From positions 2,976,001 through 3,040,000 of the forward strand of contig NZ_RHJS01000002.1 in assembly GCF_003885045.1 (NCBI RefSeq): a stretch of DNA of 64,000 nucleotides. The letters run 5' to 3'. The notes beneath the pieces are model-generated. The model had not been told where the DNA came from. It made no database searches and saw nothing but the letters and a program-made list of their open reading frames with translations. Numbering within the stretch: the stretch's first letter is position 1; the number at the start of each line of letters is the position of its first letter. The position numbers and the translations under genes are program-made. This document shows positions 1 to 8,325 of this stretch, piece after piece. Source of the stretch: Schaedlerella arabinosiphila (GTDB lineage: Bacteria > Bacillota > Clostridia > Lachnospirales > Lachnospiraceae).

Positions 1-118
1 AGGCCCCCGTATCCACAAGAAGCCGATGCCCCGGCGTCTCTATATAGACGCTGAATCCATGCTCCGCATATACGTCGTTTTTTCCGGTCGTATCTTCCAT
101 TAAATTGATGATTTTCAT
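1..118 (-). CDS. MBL-fold metallohydrolase, N-terminal fragment
   Basis: Only the first 39 residues are in the window; the gene runs off the left edge. The fragment starts MKIINLMEDTTGKN and reaches LLVDTGA, the typical first strands of the metallo-beta-lactamase fold as found in the proteins annotated as dihydropterin-ribofuranosylaminobenzene 5'-phosphate synthase-like hydrolases. The HxHxDH metal motif lies beyond the edge and cannot be checked. Its ATG overlaps the TGA of the DUF1810 gene by four bases (ATGA), so the two are probably translationally coupled. Substrate unknown. Confidence 0.7.
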   Translation of the reverse strand, partial: MKIINLMEDTTGKNDVYAEHGFSVYIETPGHRLLVDTGA

Positions 119-576
119 AAGCTCCGCCTTCCTGCCCCTTGATCCGCCTGCCCGTTCTCTTTTTTCAGAAAATCCAGAGTAAGCATATCCCTCTCCCCGG
201 CAAAAAATTTGTCCAGCACCCGGCCGAATACCGGCTCATCGCTGACCGTCTCGAATAAGGTCATGGAGGATTTCAGCTTCATGTCGTCCGGACTGCCAAA
301 CACCTCCCTGGCATTACTTGATTTCAGCCGGAGCAGTTCCTTGGAAATCTCCAGAAGCCTGCTGCCAAGAACCGGATGGGCCATATACGCCTTTGCCTCC
401 GCCTGATCCCGAACCGCATAATATTGTGCGGTGGGACTGTGTCCCAGTCCCTGGATCTGCGGAAAAATGTACCACATCCAATGACTCCTCTTCCGCCCGT
501 TTTGGATCTCCTGCAGAGCCTGTCCGTAAGACTGTTCCTGTGCTTTTACAAATCGTTCTAAACCTTCGCCCTTCAT
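115..576 (-). CDS. DUF1810 family protein
   Basis: 153 residues from an ATG preceded by AGGGAGGC. The open frame runs further upstream, but that part has no ribosome site and looks non-coding. Residues about 8-140 show the DUF1810 pattern: FVKAQEQSYGQALQEIQNGR, then HWMWYIFPQIQGLG, SPTAQYYA and a C-terminal KSSMTLFE region. Length matches the family (about 140 aa). The family has no established biochemical role. The gene is coupled to the downstream MBL hydrolase by an ATGA overlap, and an extended -10 box lies about 130 bp upstream. Confidence 0.85.
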   Translation of the reverse strand: MKGEGLERFVKAQEQSYGQALQEIQNGRKRSHWMWYIFPQIQGLGHSPTAQYYAVRDQAEAKAYMAHPVLGSRLLEISKELLRLKSSNAREVFGSPDDMKLKSSMTLFETVSDEPVFGRVLDKFFAGERDMLTLDFLKKENGQADQGAGRRSL

Positions 577-706
577 GAAGCCGCCTCCCTTTTCTGATAC
601 TGTATCTTTACGAAGCCTGTCTGAAAAAAACAAACCGCCTTTTCGCTGCTCATCCTTTTTTGAAAATGCAGATACATGACCTGCCCGCGCATCCCATATA
701 CAGTTT

Positions 707-715
707 ATTATATCA
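707..715 (-). promoter_or_regulatory. Extended -10 promoter for DUF1810-MBL pair
   Basis: On the minus strand this reads TGATATAAT, a TGn extended -10 hexamer. It lies upstream of the DUF1810 start with no convincing -35 box, as expected for extended -10 promoters. Position and orientation fit transcription of the DUF1810 and MBL genes separately from the arsA operon. Confidence 0.45.
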
Positions 716-761
716 TACATCCTCTTGGACTGGCCTTCTTTTTTTCTCATTTCAGATCATT

Positions 762-1715
762 TCAGAGGGCTGCCGGGTCCATCTCTCCATAAAGCAGCTT
801 CGCCGCGCTGCTCAGCGCGTCCACCCCCTGCAGTTCATGATCCTGAAGCTCCAGAGTGAGCACCGGAATCCCCCTGGAGCGTTCCGTCCACTCCCGCAGA
901 TTCTCCTCCTGCCGGGCGATCCACGCCTGGAAATAGCCCTCCAGCGCCTGGGGCGGGTAAATCCGGTTCAGGATCAGCGCATCCACCCGATATCCCTGCG
1001 AACAAAGGCAGTCCAGCAGATGCTCTGCCTCCCGCATCACGATTTTTTCCGGCGTGGCGACGATCCGCAGGCTGACCGCCAGACGGTTGTTCATCAATTG
1101 TTCCAGGCGTTCCAGTTTCTCCACCAACCGGGTCAGCTCTTCAAATACGTCCTCCCTGGGCATGGGAATTTTTGTAATCCTCTCCATGGCCGGCCCTGCC
1201 ATATGCACTGCCTTTTGCTTCAGCGGCAGCACAGTCCGCAGAATACCGCCGAACCGCTCCGGCAGTTTCAGCATGGAAAGAGTTTCTCCGGTGGGCGCGC
1301 AGTCAATGACCAGTACTTCATAGAAAGTCTGCAGAGCGCACTGGGAATCCGCCTCATAAAAATCCAGGATTTTGAAGAGGGAGAACAACTCCTCCAGTCC
1401 CGGAAATACCAGAAGCTCCTCGGCTTCGAGCCCGCCCTGGGCATGGCTGGCCAGCAGCCTTTTCAGGTATCCCTGCAATCTGCCCCATGCCTTTTCGCTT
1501 TCGCTGACCACATTGATTTCCAGCGCATCCAGATTTTCCCTGACCTGCAGGGGGTCCTCCGTCAGCTTCACCCCGAAGGCGTCGCCCAAGCTATGGGCCT
1601 GGTCCGTGCTCATCACCAGCACCTTTCTCCCCTGTTCCGCCAGACGGCAGGCAGTTGCCGCTGCCACGCTGGTCTTTCCCACTCCGCCTTTTCCCGTAAA
1701 AAATAGGATTCTCAT
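762..1715 (-). CDS. ArsA/Get3-like ATPase (first of a pair)
   Basis: 317 residues from an ATG six bases after AGGAGG; a TTG six bases further upstream overlaps the Shine-Dalgarno and is unlikely. Seen: a deviant Walker A motif (GKGGVGKTS) near residues 8-16, switch I-like STDQAHSLGD near 36-45, and DCAPTGET near 138-145, the counterpart of the ArsA/Get3 DTAPTGHT signature. These features place it in the SIMIBI anion-transporting ATPase family. No ArsA metal-site cysteines and no arsB, arsC or arsD are nearby, so an arsenite pump is not supported. It follows the second ArsA-like gene by 11 bases, so the two probably work as a heteromeric pair. Confidence 0.9.
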   Translation of the reverse strand: MRILFFTGKGGVGKTSVAAATACRLAEQGRKVLVMSTDQAHSLGDAFGVKLTEDPLQVRENLDALEINVVSESEKAWGRLQGYLKRLLASHAQGGLEAEELLVFPGLEELFSLFKILDFYEADSQCALQTFYEVLVIDCAPTGETLSMLKLPERFGGILRTVLPLKQKAVHMAGPAMERITKIPMPREDVFEELTRLVEKLERLEQLMNNRLAVSLRIVATPEKIVMREAEHLLDCLCSQGYRVDALILNRIYPPQALEGYFQAWIARQEENLREWTERSRGIPVLTLELQDHELQGVDALSSAAKLLYGEMDPAAL

Positions 1716-1726
1716 GTTCAACCTCC

Positions 1727-2923
1727 TTACACCGTACGCGATATTTCCTGCCGGGCAAACCGGATCTCCAGCATGTCCCCGTTCTGCCTTGCCCCCGCTG
1801 CCTCATAATGCCGCAGAGTATCCGGAAGCGCGATATTCCTTTTAAAATTGCCTGCCTTTAAAATGAGCGTTCCGTCCGACTGAAACATCTCCAGATCTTC
1901 CCTGGAAGCACAGGGGACAAATAATTTCAGCACATATCCCACCTCTGTTTTCTCGTATACCTCGCCGCCCCGGTGTTTCTGCACATCAAATACAGGGACG
2001 CCCTCCAGAACCTCCCTGCAGATACGATCCAGAGCTTCCATGGTACACGGTTCTGTCTCATACCAGGGAATCCGTACTATGGGTACCTCCCGAAATCCTT
2101 CCTCCAGCTCTGCCAGAGCATTTTTCTGCAGCGTCTTCCAGCCATCGAAAAACCGGTTATCCACAGCATCGGGCAGCACCCGGTTGATGTAGAGCCCGTC
2201 CACATAAAAGCCATAAAGATTGAGATACATGTAGTTTCTTCTTGTCTCCTCCACGACCATTTTTTCCGGCGCAGCCACGATGCGAACCGTGGTGAGCGCG
2301 TCATCCTTCAGCAGTTCCTGCAGCCGGATCAGCCGGAAATAGAGCCGTTCTATATCCGTCATCGCATGTCTGTCGGGCAGCTCTATTTTCAGCACCGCCC
2401 TGGAAAGGGGAGACAGTACGCGCACGGCAAGCTTTCCGATTGGGAAAAATTTTTCCATATACCAGCAAAACAGCTCCGGAAATTTCAGCAGCGCCAGCGT
2501 CTCTCCGGTGGGTGCACAGTCAATGACCAACCTGTCGTATATGCTGTCCTCATACAAATCCAGAATCTTTAGCAACGAAAACAGTTCCCCCATTCCCGGA
2601 AGGCCCGCCACGGAAAAAAGGCCATTTTCCCCGCCTGCCCCCAGTCCGGCAAAACCCGGCAGTTTCTCGACGGCATGCACCATATCCCGGTAGTTGTGCT
2701 CCATCATGTATTCCGGGTCTGCCTCCAGGGCATACAGATGTGGGGCGATCCGGGTTTCCTCCCGGCCGATCTCCTTTCCGAACAGGTCGCTCAGATTGTG
2801 GGCCCTGTCCGCCGAAAAAAGCAGCGTCTTCTTCCCTTCCCCGGCTGATTTAACTGCGTGCGCCGCGGCGATGCTGGTCTTTCCCACACCGCCTTTTCCT
2901 GTAAAGATCAAAATCCTGTCCAT
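1727..2923 (-). CDS. ArsA-like ATPase with C-terminal HSP20-like domain
   Basis: 398 residues. The N-terminal 300 residues are an ArsA/Get3 ATPase: GKGGVGKTS at about 9-17, FSADRAHNLSD at about 36-46 and DCAPTGET in the middle. The last 75 residues (VLKLFVPCASREDLEMFQ through a glycine-asparagine turn to MLEIRF) form an all-beta segment that resembles the ArsA_HSP20 domain found on some bacterial ArsA proteins. The adjacent ArsA-like gene lacks it. Family context suggests client or tail-anchored protein handling rather than arsenic export, but the substrate is unknown. Its ATG follows AGGAG in a leader that contains a palindrome at 2957. Confidence 0.88.
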   Translation of the reverse strand: MDRILIFTGKGGVGKTSIAAAHAVKSAGEGKKTLLFSADRAHNLSDLFGKEIGREETRIAPHLYALEADPEYMMEHNYRDMVHAVEKLPGFAGLGAGGENGLFSVAGLPGMGELFSLLKILDLYEDSIYDRLVIDCAPTGETLALLKFPELFCWYMEKFFPIGKLAVRVLSPLSRAVLKIELPDRHAMTDIERLYFRLIRLQELLKDDALTTVRIVAAPEKMVVEETRRNYMYLNLYGFYVDGLYINRVLPDAVDNRFFDGWKTLQKNALAELEEGFREVPIVRIPWYETEPCTMEALDRICREVLEGVPVFDVQKHRGGEVYEKTEVGYVLKLFVPCASREDLEMFQSDGTLILKAGNFKRNIALPDTLRHYEAAGARQNGDMLEIRFARQEISRTV

Positions 2924-2956
2924 TTGGTCTCCTCCTTTTCTTCTATCTCCGAATTA

Positions 2957-2969
2957 TTCGAATGTCGAA
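2957..2969. promoter_or_regulatory. Palindrome between marR and arsA-like genes
   Basis: TTCGA-ATG-TCGAA, a perfect 5+5 inverted repeat 34 bp upstream of the second ArsA-like gene. The surrounding sequence shares CGAAGTA with the palindrome next to the marR promoter. It could be a second MarR operator; the evidence is the shared half-site only. Confidence 0.35.
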
Positions 2970-3025
2970 GTATATATTTCAGCAAAAGAGCCCGTTCAAA
3001 TGGACTCCTGCATAATCTGGTTCTT

Positions 3026-3637
3026 CTATTCAATCCGGATCTTCCGCACTTTCCTGACCGGTGCTGCCTGGTCACTGCCGTTTGGGACTTTCCCATCCGA
3101 AGCCTCTTTGCAGTTCTGCTCCTTCCCGCACGGCTCTTTTCCATTCGAAGCCCTCCCGCGCAGCTCCTTTTCGTATGTTCCCTTCCTGTACTGCGCTTTC
3201 CCGTACTCCTCCTTCAGCCCTTCCAGCACTTTATCGATCAGCCGTATCCCGGTATGCAGCTCCTCCGGGGTAAGACGACCCAAGATAGACTGCCCATAGC
3301 AAAAAGCCTGCTCCAGAATGTCCTTGATGCAGGCTTTCCCCTGCTCTGTCATCCTAATCGTCACCACCCGCTTATCCTCTGCGCTCCTTTGGCGCTCCAG
3401 GAGCCTGCGCTTCTCCATCCGGTCGATGATCCCTGTGACCGTGTTCAGCGGCGACTGGAGGTAATCGGACACCTGGGTCATGTTCACCTCGCCCTTCCGG
3501 TAGAGCAGCAGCATCACGAAAACCTCGTTCTTCGAGCAATCCAGCAGAAGATTCTCCCAGGTCCGGGGCGAAAGCAGTTCCTTCACCCGATCCAGATAAT
3601 CAAAAATCAACTTCTCAAAATCCGGTATTCCTTCCAT
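3026..3637 (-). CDS. MarR family regulator with long basic tail
   Basis: 203 residues; residues 1-140 are a standard MarR winged-helix repressor (MTQVSDYLQSPLNTVTGIID recognition region, then RRLLERQRSAEDKRVV as the wing). The last 55-60 residues are unusual: a low-complexity, Lys/Gly/Glu-rich tail with recurring NGK and GKE units that typical 140-150 aa MarR proteins lack. The gene precedes the two ArsA-like ATPases in the same direction and probably autoregulates them through the palindromes at 3659 and 2957. The tail may be a real extension or drift after loss of the normal stop codon. Confidence 0.88.
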   Translation of the reverse strand: MEGIPDFEKLIFDYLDRVKELLSPRTWENLLLDCSKNEVFVMLLLYRKGEVNMTQVSDYLQSPLNTVTGIIDRMEKRRLLERQRSAEDKRVVTIRMTEQGKACIKDILEQAFCYGQSILGRLTPEELHTGIRLIDKVLEGLKEEYGKAQYRKGTYEKELRGRASNGKEPCGKEQNCKEASDGKVPNGSDQAAPVRKVRKIRIE

Positions 3638-3658
3638 TCCATTTCCCGCCTTTTTAAA

Positions 3659-3677
3659 TACTTCTTCTCTCGAAGTA
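3659..3677. promoter_or_regulatory. Candidate MarR operator
   Basis: TACTTC and GAAGTA form a perfect inverted repeat around a 7-bp spacer, placed at the expected transcription start of the marR promoter (-10 at 3683). A dyad at this place fits autorepression by MarR. Confidence 0.5.
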
Positions 3678-3682
3678 ATTTG

Positions 3683-3711
3683 AGTGTACTCTATTTAAAG
3701 GGAGATGTCAA
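3683..3711 (-). promoter_or_regulatory. marR-arsA promoter
   Basis: On the minus strand: TTGACA, a 17-bp spacer, then TACACT. Spacing and hexamers fit a housekeeping sigma promoter reading into marR; the candidate operator lies just downstream of the -10. Confidence 0.6.
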
Positions 3712-3768
3712 GCAGGCTGGAAAGAAATTTCCGAAAAACCGGATTGCAGCCGCACAGCCGGAATCTTC

Positions 3769-4395
3769 TTACCTTAATATGATTTCCGCAAATTTTTCCG
3801 CAAGCCTGCGGTGGGAGGTCCGGTTCATATGATGCTGATCCGCCGGGTCGGCCGAGGCCGCCAGTCCTGCTTCAAAAAAAGCGCATTGATACCGGGCAGC
3901 CACCTGCCGGATCAGCTCCGGCAGCATCCTGGAATACCTCGCCGCCTCCTCCCGGAATCCTCCGTACCGGCTGCTCTCTACATCTTCTCCCATTGCCACC
4001 GGAGAGGCCAGCAGGATTTTAGGCGGCCCAGGCTGCTGTTTGTATGGGTGGTGCAAAATAGTCACTGTCAATTTTTCGATTCCCGCGGCCACATCCTCGG
4101 GCAGCGCCGCAAAATGATGCTTCAGGTCATTATTTCCCAGCATCAGTATGATCCAGTCCAAAGGCGCATGGCTGTCCAGCAGCATAGGAAGCGCGGAAAT
4201 GCCGCATCGATGGCCCGCCAGCGGGTCCTCCCACACCGTTGTGCGCCCGCACAGCCCCTCCTCAATCACACTGTACCCTGTCCCCAGCAGTTCCCGCAGA
4301 ATCCCCGGCCATCGTTCATTTCCGGCCAGCCGCATGCCGGTTGCCGGATCGATCCCATATGTATTGGAATCCCCGAAACACATGATTGTTTTCAT
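3769..4395 (-). CDS. SGNH/GDSL-family hydrolase
   Basis: 208 residues from an ATG with a GGAGG site 9-10 bases upstream; the ATG overlaps the creatininase stop codon (ATGA). SGNH blocks seen: CFGDSNTYG near residue 6 (nucleophile Ser), the glycine of block II in the GLCGRTT segment, GNND near residue 95, and a C-terminal DQHH segment in the place of the usual DxxH. This is the pattern of small cytoplasmic arylesterase/acetylesterase-like SGNH enzymes; no signal peptide is seen. As last gene of the oxidoreductase-ABC operon it may remove acyl groups from the imported compound. Exact substrate unknown. Confidence 0.85.
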   Translation of the reverse strand: MKTIMCFGDSNTYGIDPATGMRLAGNERWPGILRELLGTGYSVIEEGLCGRTTVWEDPLAGHRCGISALPMLLDSHAPLDWIILMLGNNDLKHHFAALPEDVAAGIEKLTVTILHHPYKQQPGPPKILLASPVAMGEDVESSRYGGFREEAARYSRMLPELIRQVAARYQCAFFEAGLAASADPADQHHMNRTSHRRLAEKFAEIILR

Positions 4396-5156
4396 TGCAT
4401 CATCTCCTCCAATATGCTCCTGCATCGTTCCACCTCAAAATCCAATATGTTTTCTCCTAGTTCTCCGGATGCATCCCTTGGGTCATGCCTGACAAAATAT
4501 CCGCTGCTGCTTCCCCCGGAATCCGCTATCCCAAACTCTTTATAATACAGCAGTTCCGGTTTTGGCGGCAGTTGCCCCAAATCCACTGCTTCCGGGCGGA
4601 TCGACTGCATGATGGATGTCTCCGCCAGACCGGCATGTCCCAGCCCCGTACCGCAGTCTTTGAAAAGCACCGTGATTGAGATCACCGCTGCCCCGTCCGC
4701 CTGTTCCTCTTCACAGATCTTCCCCAGAAGTTCCTTCTGAACCGCAGATGCATGTCCGTTCAGGATCACGATGCGCCGAAATCCCATATCGAGCAGCATG
4801 TCTACCTGCTGTTTTACGATCCGGTAAAACAGTTCAGGAGGCCAGTAACAGCTTTTCACCGTATTTGCCGGAAAATCCATGCCCTTTATCGTTTCTTCTC
4901 CCGAAAATCCAAGCCTTTTCAGTGATTCCGGCGTACGTTCATTTTCCGTACCGATATACAGCGGGGGAAATACCGCGCCGCCCATTTCTTTAGCCAGCCT
5001 GAGGGCAACTCGTTCCGCATGGAGCGTATCCATTCCCATCCCCATATGGGGCCCGTGCCATTCCATGGAGCCGACTGGGAGAAATACCGCTTTTTTCTCC
5101 CGCTGCACGCGCAGCAATTCCTCCGGCACCATCTCTTCAAATCTTCGTTTATCCAA
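4392..5156 (-). CDS. Creatininase-family amidohydrolase
   Basis: 254 residues. Family hallmarks: PVGSMEWHGPHMGMGMDT near residues 27-44 (metal ligands Glu, His, Asp) and ILNGHASAVQKE in the middle, matching the creatininase fold of amidohydrolases that also includes mycofactocin MftE-like and FAPy hydrolase-like members. It is coupled to the SGNH gene by an ATGA overlap and follows the MalG-type permease by 27 bases, so it belongs to the sugar-transport operon. A cyclic amide or lactam is the probable substrate class (family inference); the compound is not identifiable from sequence. Confidence 0.88.
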   Translation of the reverse strand: MDKRRFEEMVPEELLRVQREKKAVFLPVGSMEWHGPHMGMGMDTLHAERVALRLAKEMGGAVFPPLYIGTENERTPESLKRLGFSGEETIKGMDFPANTVKSCYWPPELFYRIVKQQVDMLLDMGFRRIVILNGHASAVQKELLGKICEEEQADGAAVISITVLFKDCGTGLGHAGLAETSIMQSIRPEAVDLGQLPPKPELLYYKEFGIADSGGSSSGYFVRHDPRDASGELGENILDFEVERCRSILEEMMQ

Positions 5157-5183
5157 GCCCTTCCACCTCTCTCTGAAAATCGG

Positions 5184-6014
5184 TTATTCCTTTACAGCCC
5201 CGGAAGTCATTCCCTGGATAAAATATCTCTGCAGGCAAATGAATATGATCGTAACCGGAATGACCGCCACAATGCTTGCAGCCATCATATACCCCCAGTT
5301 TGTAGACCCCATTCCCAAAAACGTCATGACCAGGCCGCTTGCAAGCGTCCGCTTTGCATTATCCGTAACCAGCGTCATGGAATAGAGCAGATCGTTCCAG
5401 CTCCAGACGAATCCGTAGATCGCGATTGTGATCATTCCGGGCACCGCAAGGGGAAGCACAACCTTTCCCATGATCTGCAGATGGTTCGCCCCGTCGATTT
5501 TTGCGCTTTCGATCAATGAATCCGGTATCTGGTCAAAATACCCTTTCAACGTCCACGTTCCGATGGGAAGCGTAAATACCACGTAGCTGATCAGCAGCGC
5601 CCAGTAGCTTCCCAGCAGCCCTGTTTTCTGCATGATCGTATAGATGGACAACAGCAGGATGGCGTGGGGAAATGCCTGGCTCATCATGAACATTCCCATC
5701 ACAAACTTCCGGCCCCTGTAACGGAATTTTGAAAAGCTGTAGCCTGCCAGGCCGCATACAAGGGTTGCCATCAGGCTGGAGCCAAGGGATACGATGAGGC
5801 TGTTTTTCAGATATCCCATGATCTTCTGGTCTGTGACTATGTGCATGATGTTGTCCATCGTCTTCGGCCCCGTAAAGAATACCAGTGAATAGGTATCCGA
5901 GGTCGGCTTCAGCGCCGTATTGATCATCCACAGAAGCGGGAAAAATACAAAGATACTGATTCCGGCCATGCACACCCAAAAGAAGATCCTGAATCCAATC
6001 GTTTTTCGAAACAT
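5184..6014 (-). CDS. Carbohydrate ABC transporter permease (MalG type)
   Basis: 276 residues with six predicted membrane helices. The EAA loop ESAKIDGANHLQIMGKVVLP near residues 180-200 docks the ATPase. N-terminal helix FFWVCMAGISIFVFFPLLWM follows a short cytoplasmic start, as in CUT1 family permeases. It forms an importer with the permease 13 bases upstream and the lipoprotein before that. No ATPase gene is in the operon, so a shared MsmK/UgpC-type ATPase encoded elsewhere is likely, which is common for CUT1 systems of Firmicutes. Confidence 0.93.
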   Translation of the reverse strand: MFRKTIGFRIFFWVCMAGISIFVFFPLLWMINTALKPTSDTYSLVFFTGPKTMDNIMHIVTDQKIMGYLKNSLIVSLGSSLMATLVCGLAGYSFSKFRYRGRKFVMGMFMMSQAFPHAILLLSIYTIMQKTGLLGSYWALLISYVVFTLPIGTWTLKGYFDQIPDSLIESAKIDGANHLQIMGKVVLPLAVPGMITIAIYGFVWSWNDLLYSMTLVTDNAKRTLASGLVMTFLGMGSTNWGYMMAASIVAVIPVTIIFICLQRYFIQGMTSGAVKE

Positions 6015-6027
6015 TTGCGTTCCCTCC

Positions 6028-6921
6028 TTAATCCGTATCTTTTACCTGGCGCAGATATACGAAGCTGAAGCAGGCCAGAAAAACCGCCCAGATGGTACCC
6101 ACTGTCGCCGCTTTTCCCATACTCCAGTTTTTAAATGCCGTCGCATACACTTCGATGGAAAGCGTGGTTGTGGCCCGGGCGGGACCTCCCTGGACCATCG
6201 TCCAGGGCAGGTCGAAATGCTGCAGGTTTCCGACAACCCCCATCACCAGTATCAAAACTATGATATTCTTCATGGACGGAACAACCACATTTGTAAAGCA
6301 TTTCCAGTTTCCGGCTCCGTCCATACGCGCCGCCTCTATCTGATCCAGCGATACTCCCTGCAGCCCTCCCAGCAGAAAAGCCATATACCACGGAAGCATC
6401 TGCCAGGTACGCGCAATGACCACACAGAGCAGCGCGGTGCTTGTCTGCCCCAGCCATGCGGTATTGCCGGCTCCTCCCAGTTTCTGGAGCATGCCGTTGA
6501 GCACCCCATACTGAGCATTGAAGATCCAGCTCCACAAAAATCCGATCGCCGTCCCGGGAATGATCCAGTTGATCAGGGTTACCCCCCGCATAAACTGTGC
6601 CCCGCGAAATCCCTGATTCAGCAGAATCGCCCAGACAAGTCCCAGAATGAACGGCAGCGCCGTTGCCCCGATCACGAACAATACGGTGGTTCCCATGGTT
6701 TTTAAAAAGTAAGGATCGCCGAATACTTCCGCGTAATTCTGAAATCCGACAAAATGGGTCTCCGGATTTATCATTGTCTTATCCGTAAAGGACATACGGA
6801 TTGCATCAATAAAGGGAAATAAAATGATGGTCATAAAAATCGCCAATCCGGGGATGATCAGCAATACCCCGACCTGCTTGTCGCTCAGGCCCCTGCGTCT
6901 GTTTTTTTCCACAATAAACAC
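6028..6921 (-). CDS. Carbohydrate ABC transporter permease (MalF type)
   Basis: 297 residues, six predicted helices; the first (VLLIIPGLAIFMTIILFPFI) is near residues 18-37. The EAA motif EAARMDGAGNWKCFTNVVVP lies near residues 205-225. Start ATG is followed by a short charged segment. It sits between the solute-binding lipoprotein and the MalG-type partner, the usual CUT1 order. Confidence 0.93.
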   Translation of the reverse strand: MFIVEKNRRRGLSDKQVGVLLIIPGLAIFMTIILFPFIDAIRMSFTDKTMINPETHFVGFQNYAEVFGDPYFLKTMGTTVLFVIGATALPFILGLVWAILLNQGFRGAQFMRGVTLINWIIPGTAIGFLWSWIFNAQYGVLNGMLQKLGGAGNTAWLGQTSTALLCVVIARTWQMLPWYMAFLLGGLQGVSLDQIEAARMDGAGNWKCFTNVVVPSMKNIIVLILVMGVVGNLQHFDLPWTMVQGGPARATTTLSIEVYATAFKNWSMGKAATVGTIWAVFLACFSFVYLRQVKDTD

Positions 6922-6966
6922 CTCGCTGACTCTGTTTGATTTTACGGCAATACCGCCCGCCTTCAG

Positions 6967-8268
6967 TTAATTTGCTGATTCAATACGCTTTGCCGCATCA
7001 TCCAGGGCCTGTTTCGAATCCTTCTGTCCAAGCAATGCAAACTGAATCTCCTCTGTAAGAATATTTTTAATTTCACTTGCATTTGTCATTCTGGCTGTTT
7101 CCTCCAATCTGGCTGTCGCTGTAGACTCGATGAAGGTCTTAATATAGGGATCATTCTGAACCACCTCGCTGGAAGCCGCTGATTTTGTCACCGGCGGCAT
7201 GCCGTTATTCTTAAAATAATCCAGCGCCACGTCATCGCTGAGCAGCACTTTCGCCAAGTCTCCGGCCTGCTCCTTGTACTCGGAATCCTTATACACCACC
7301 AGCATGCCTCCCCACTGTACCGCCTGCGGTTCATCTCCCTCGTTCACTACCGGGCGCAGCATCGCGGAGCATACATCGACCACATCGTCCGGCTCCACGC
7401 CGTTAGACACCACCTGGCTCTTTGCCACTACCGCGTCGTCATAGAAGGCCACCTTTCCCTGCGCAAACATCTGGCGCGCTTCGCTTCTCCCCACATCCAT
7501 GGAGACATAGCCTTTTCCCAGCATATCCTGGTACCAGTCCAGAGTCTCAACGCCGGCTTCGTTGTTTACGATGGTCTTCCCGTCCTCATCCCAGATGCCT
7601 CCGCCGTTTGTCCAGAGCCAGGGTACAAAGTCCGCCCCGCATGTAACGTCTTTCGTACTCAGGGCGTAGGGAATGATCTCCGGGTCATATGCCTTGATAT
7701 CCGCCATACAGGCTTCAAACTCTTCCAGCGTAACCGGCGGTTCCTCCCATCCCGCAGCCGACAGGATCTGGGGATTGTACACCATGGTAAGCGCCGCCAT
7801 AGTCCAGGGCAGGCCCAATTGCTGTCCGTCTATGTTTCCAACGCTTAACACAGACTCCTCAAAATTCTCCGATAAATATTCTTCGCCCAAAACATCCGTC
7901 CAGTCTGCCAGAATGTCTGCCTGTGCCAGGGTATTGAAAATGGAAATATCCGCCTGGGAGATATCCAGTTGTTCCCCTCCCTGCGCACGGATAAGAAGCT
8001 GCTGGGCCGCATCCGCCCAGGTAAAGCCTACCCAGGTAACCTCCTGCCCTGTTTCTGTCCGGTACGCCTCCATCATCCTTTCAAACGTCGGCTTGCTGGC
8101 TTCCTCCTCGCCGCCCCATCCGGCCCAGACAATATCGGTCTGTCCGGCATCCGCTTTCTGTTCCGGTTCCTGGGGCTCTGCGCTTCCTTCTCCCGAAGAA
8201 CATGCGGCGCAGGACATGGCAAGCGCCAGGGTTAATAATAGTGCTGTCATTTTTTTCATCTTTCTCAT
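6967..8268 (-). CDS. Extracellular solute-binding lipoprotein (family 1)
   Basis: 433 residues. A lysine-rich start and hydrophobic stretch (ALLLTLALAMS) end in CAAC-SSGEG, a lipobox with the modified Cys at about residue 23, followed by an acidic Glu/Gln-rich linker. The mature part opens DIVWAGWGGEEEASKPTFER, typical of family 1 sugar-binding proteins. Sugar specificity cannot be read. It follows the FAD oxidoreductase gene by 57 bases and precedes the two permeases. Confidence 0.93.
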   Translation of the reverse strand: MRKMKKMTALLLTLALAMSCAACSSGEGSAEPQEPEQKADAGQTDIVWAGWGGEEEASKPTFERMMEAYRTETGQEVTWVGFTWADAAQQLLIRAQGGEQLDISQADISIFNTLAQADILADWTDVLGEEYLSENFEESVLSVGNIDGQQLGLPWTMAALTMVYNPQILSAAGWEEPPVTLEEFEACMADIKAYDPEIIPYALSTKDVTCGADFVPWLWTNGGGIWDEDGKTIVNNEAGVETLDWYQDMLGKGYVSMDVGRSEARQMFAQGKVAFYDDAVVAKSQVVSNGVEPDDVVDVCSAMLRPVVNEGDEPQAVQWGGMLVVYKDSEYKEQAGDLAKVLLSDDVALDYFKNNGMPPVTKSAASSEVVQNDPYIKTFIESTATARLEETARMTNASEIKNILTEEIQFALLGQKDSKQALDDAAKRIESAN

Positions 8269-8325
8269 GTTTTTCTCCTCTTTTCTTGATTATTTTCTTA
8301 TGAGGCATTGCCGCCCCCATAATTC

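Noticed and set aside
660..1706. 348-codon plus-strand frame
   Set aside because: Antisense to the ArsA-like gene; no family features, codon pattern belongs to the opposite strand.
762..2923. Arsenite resistance operon
   Set aside because: No arsB, acr3, arsC, arsD or ArsR-type regulator; only the ATPase fold supports it.
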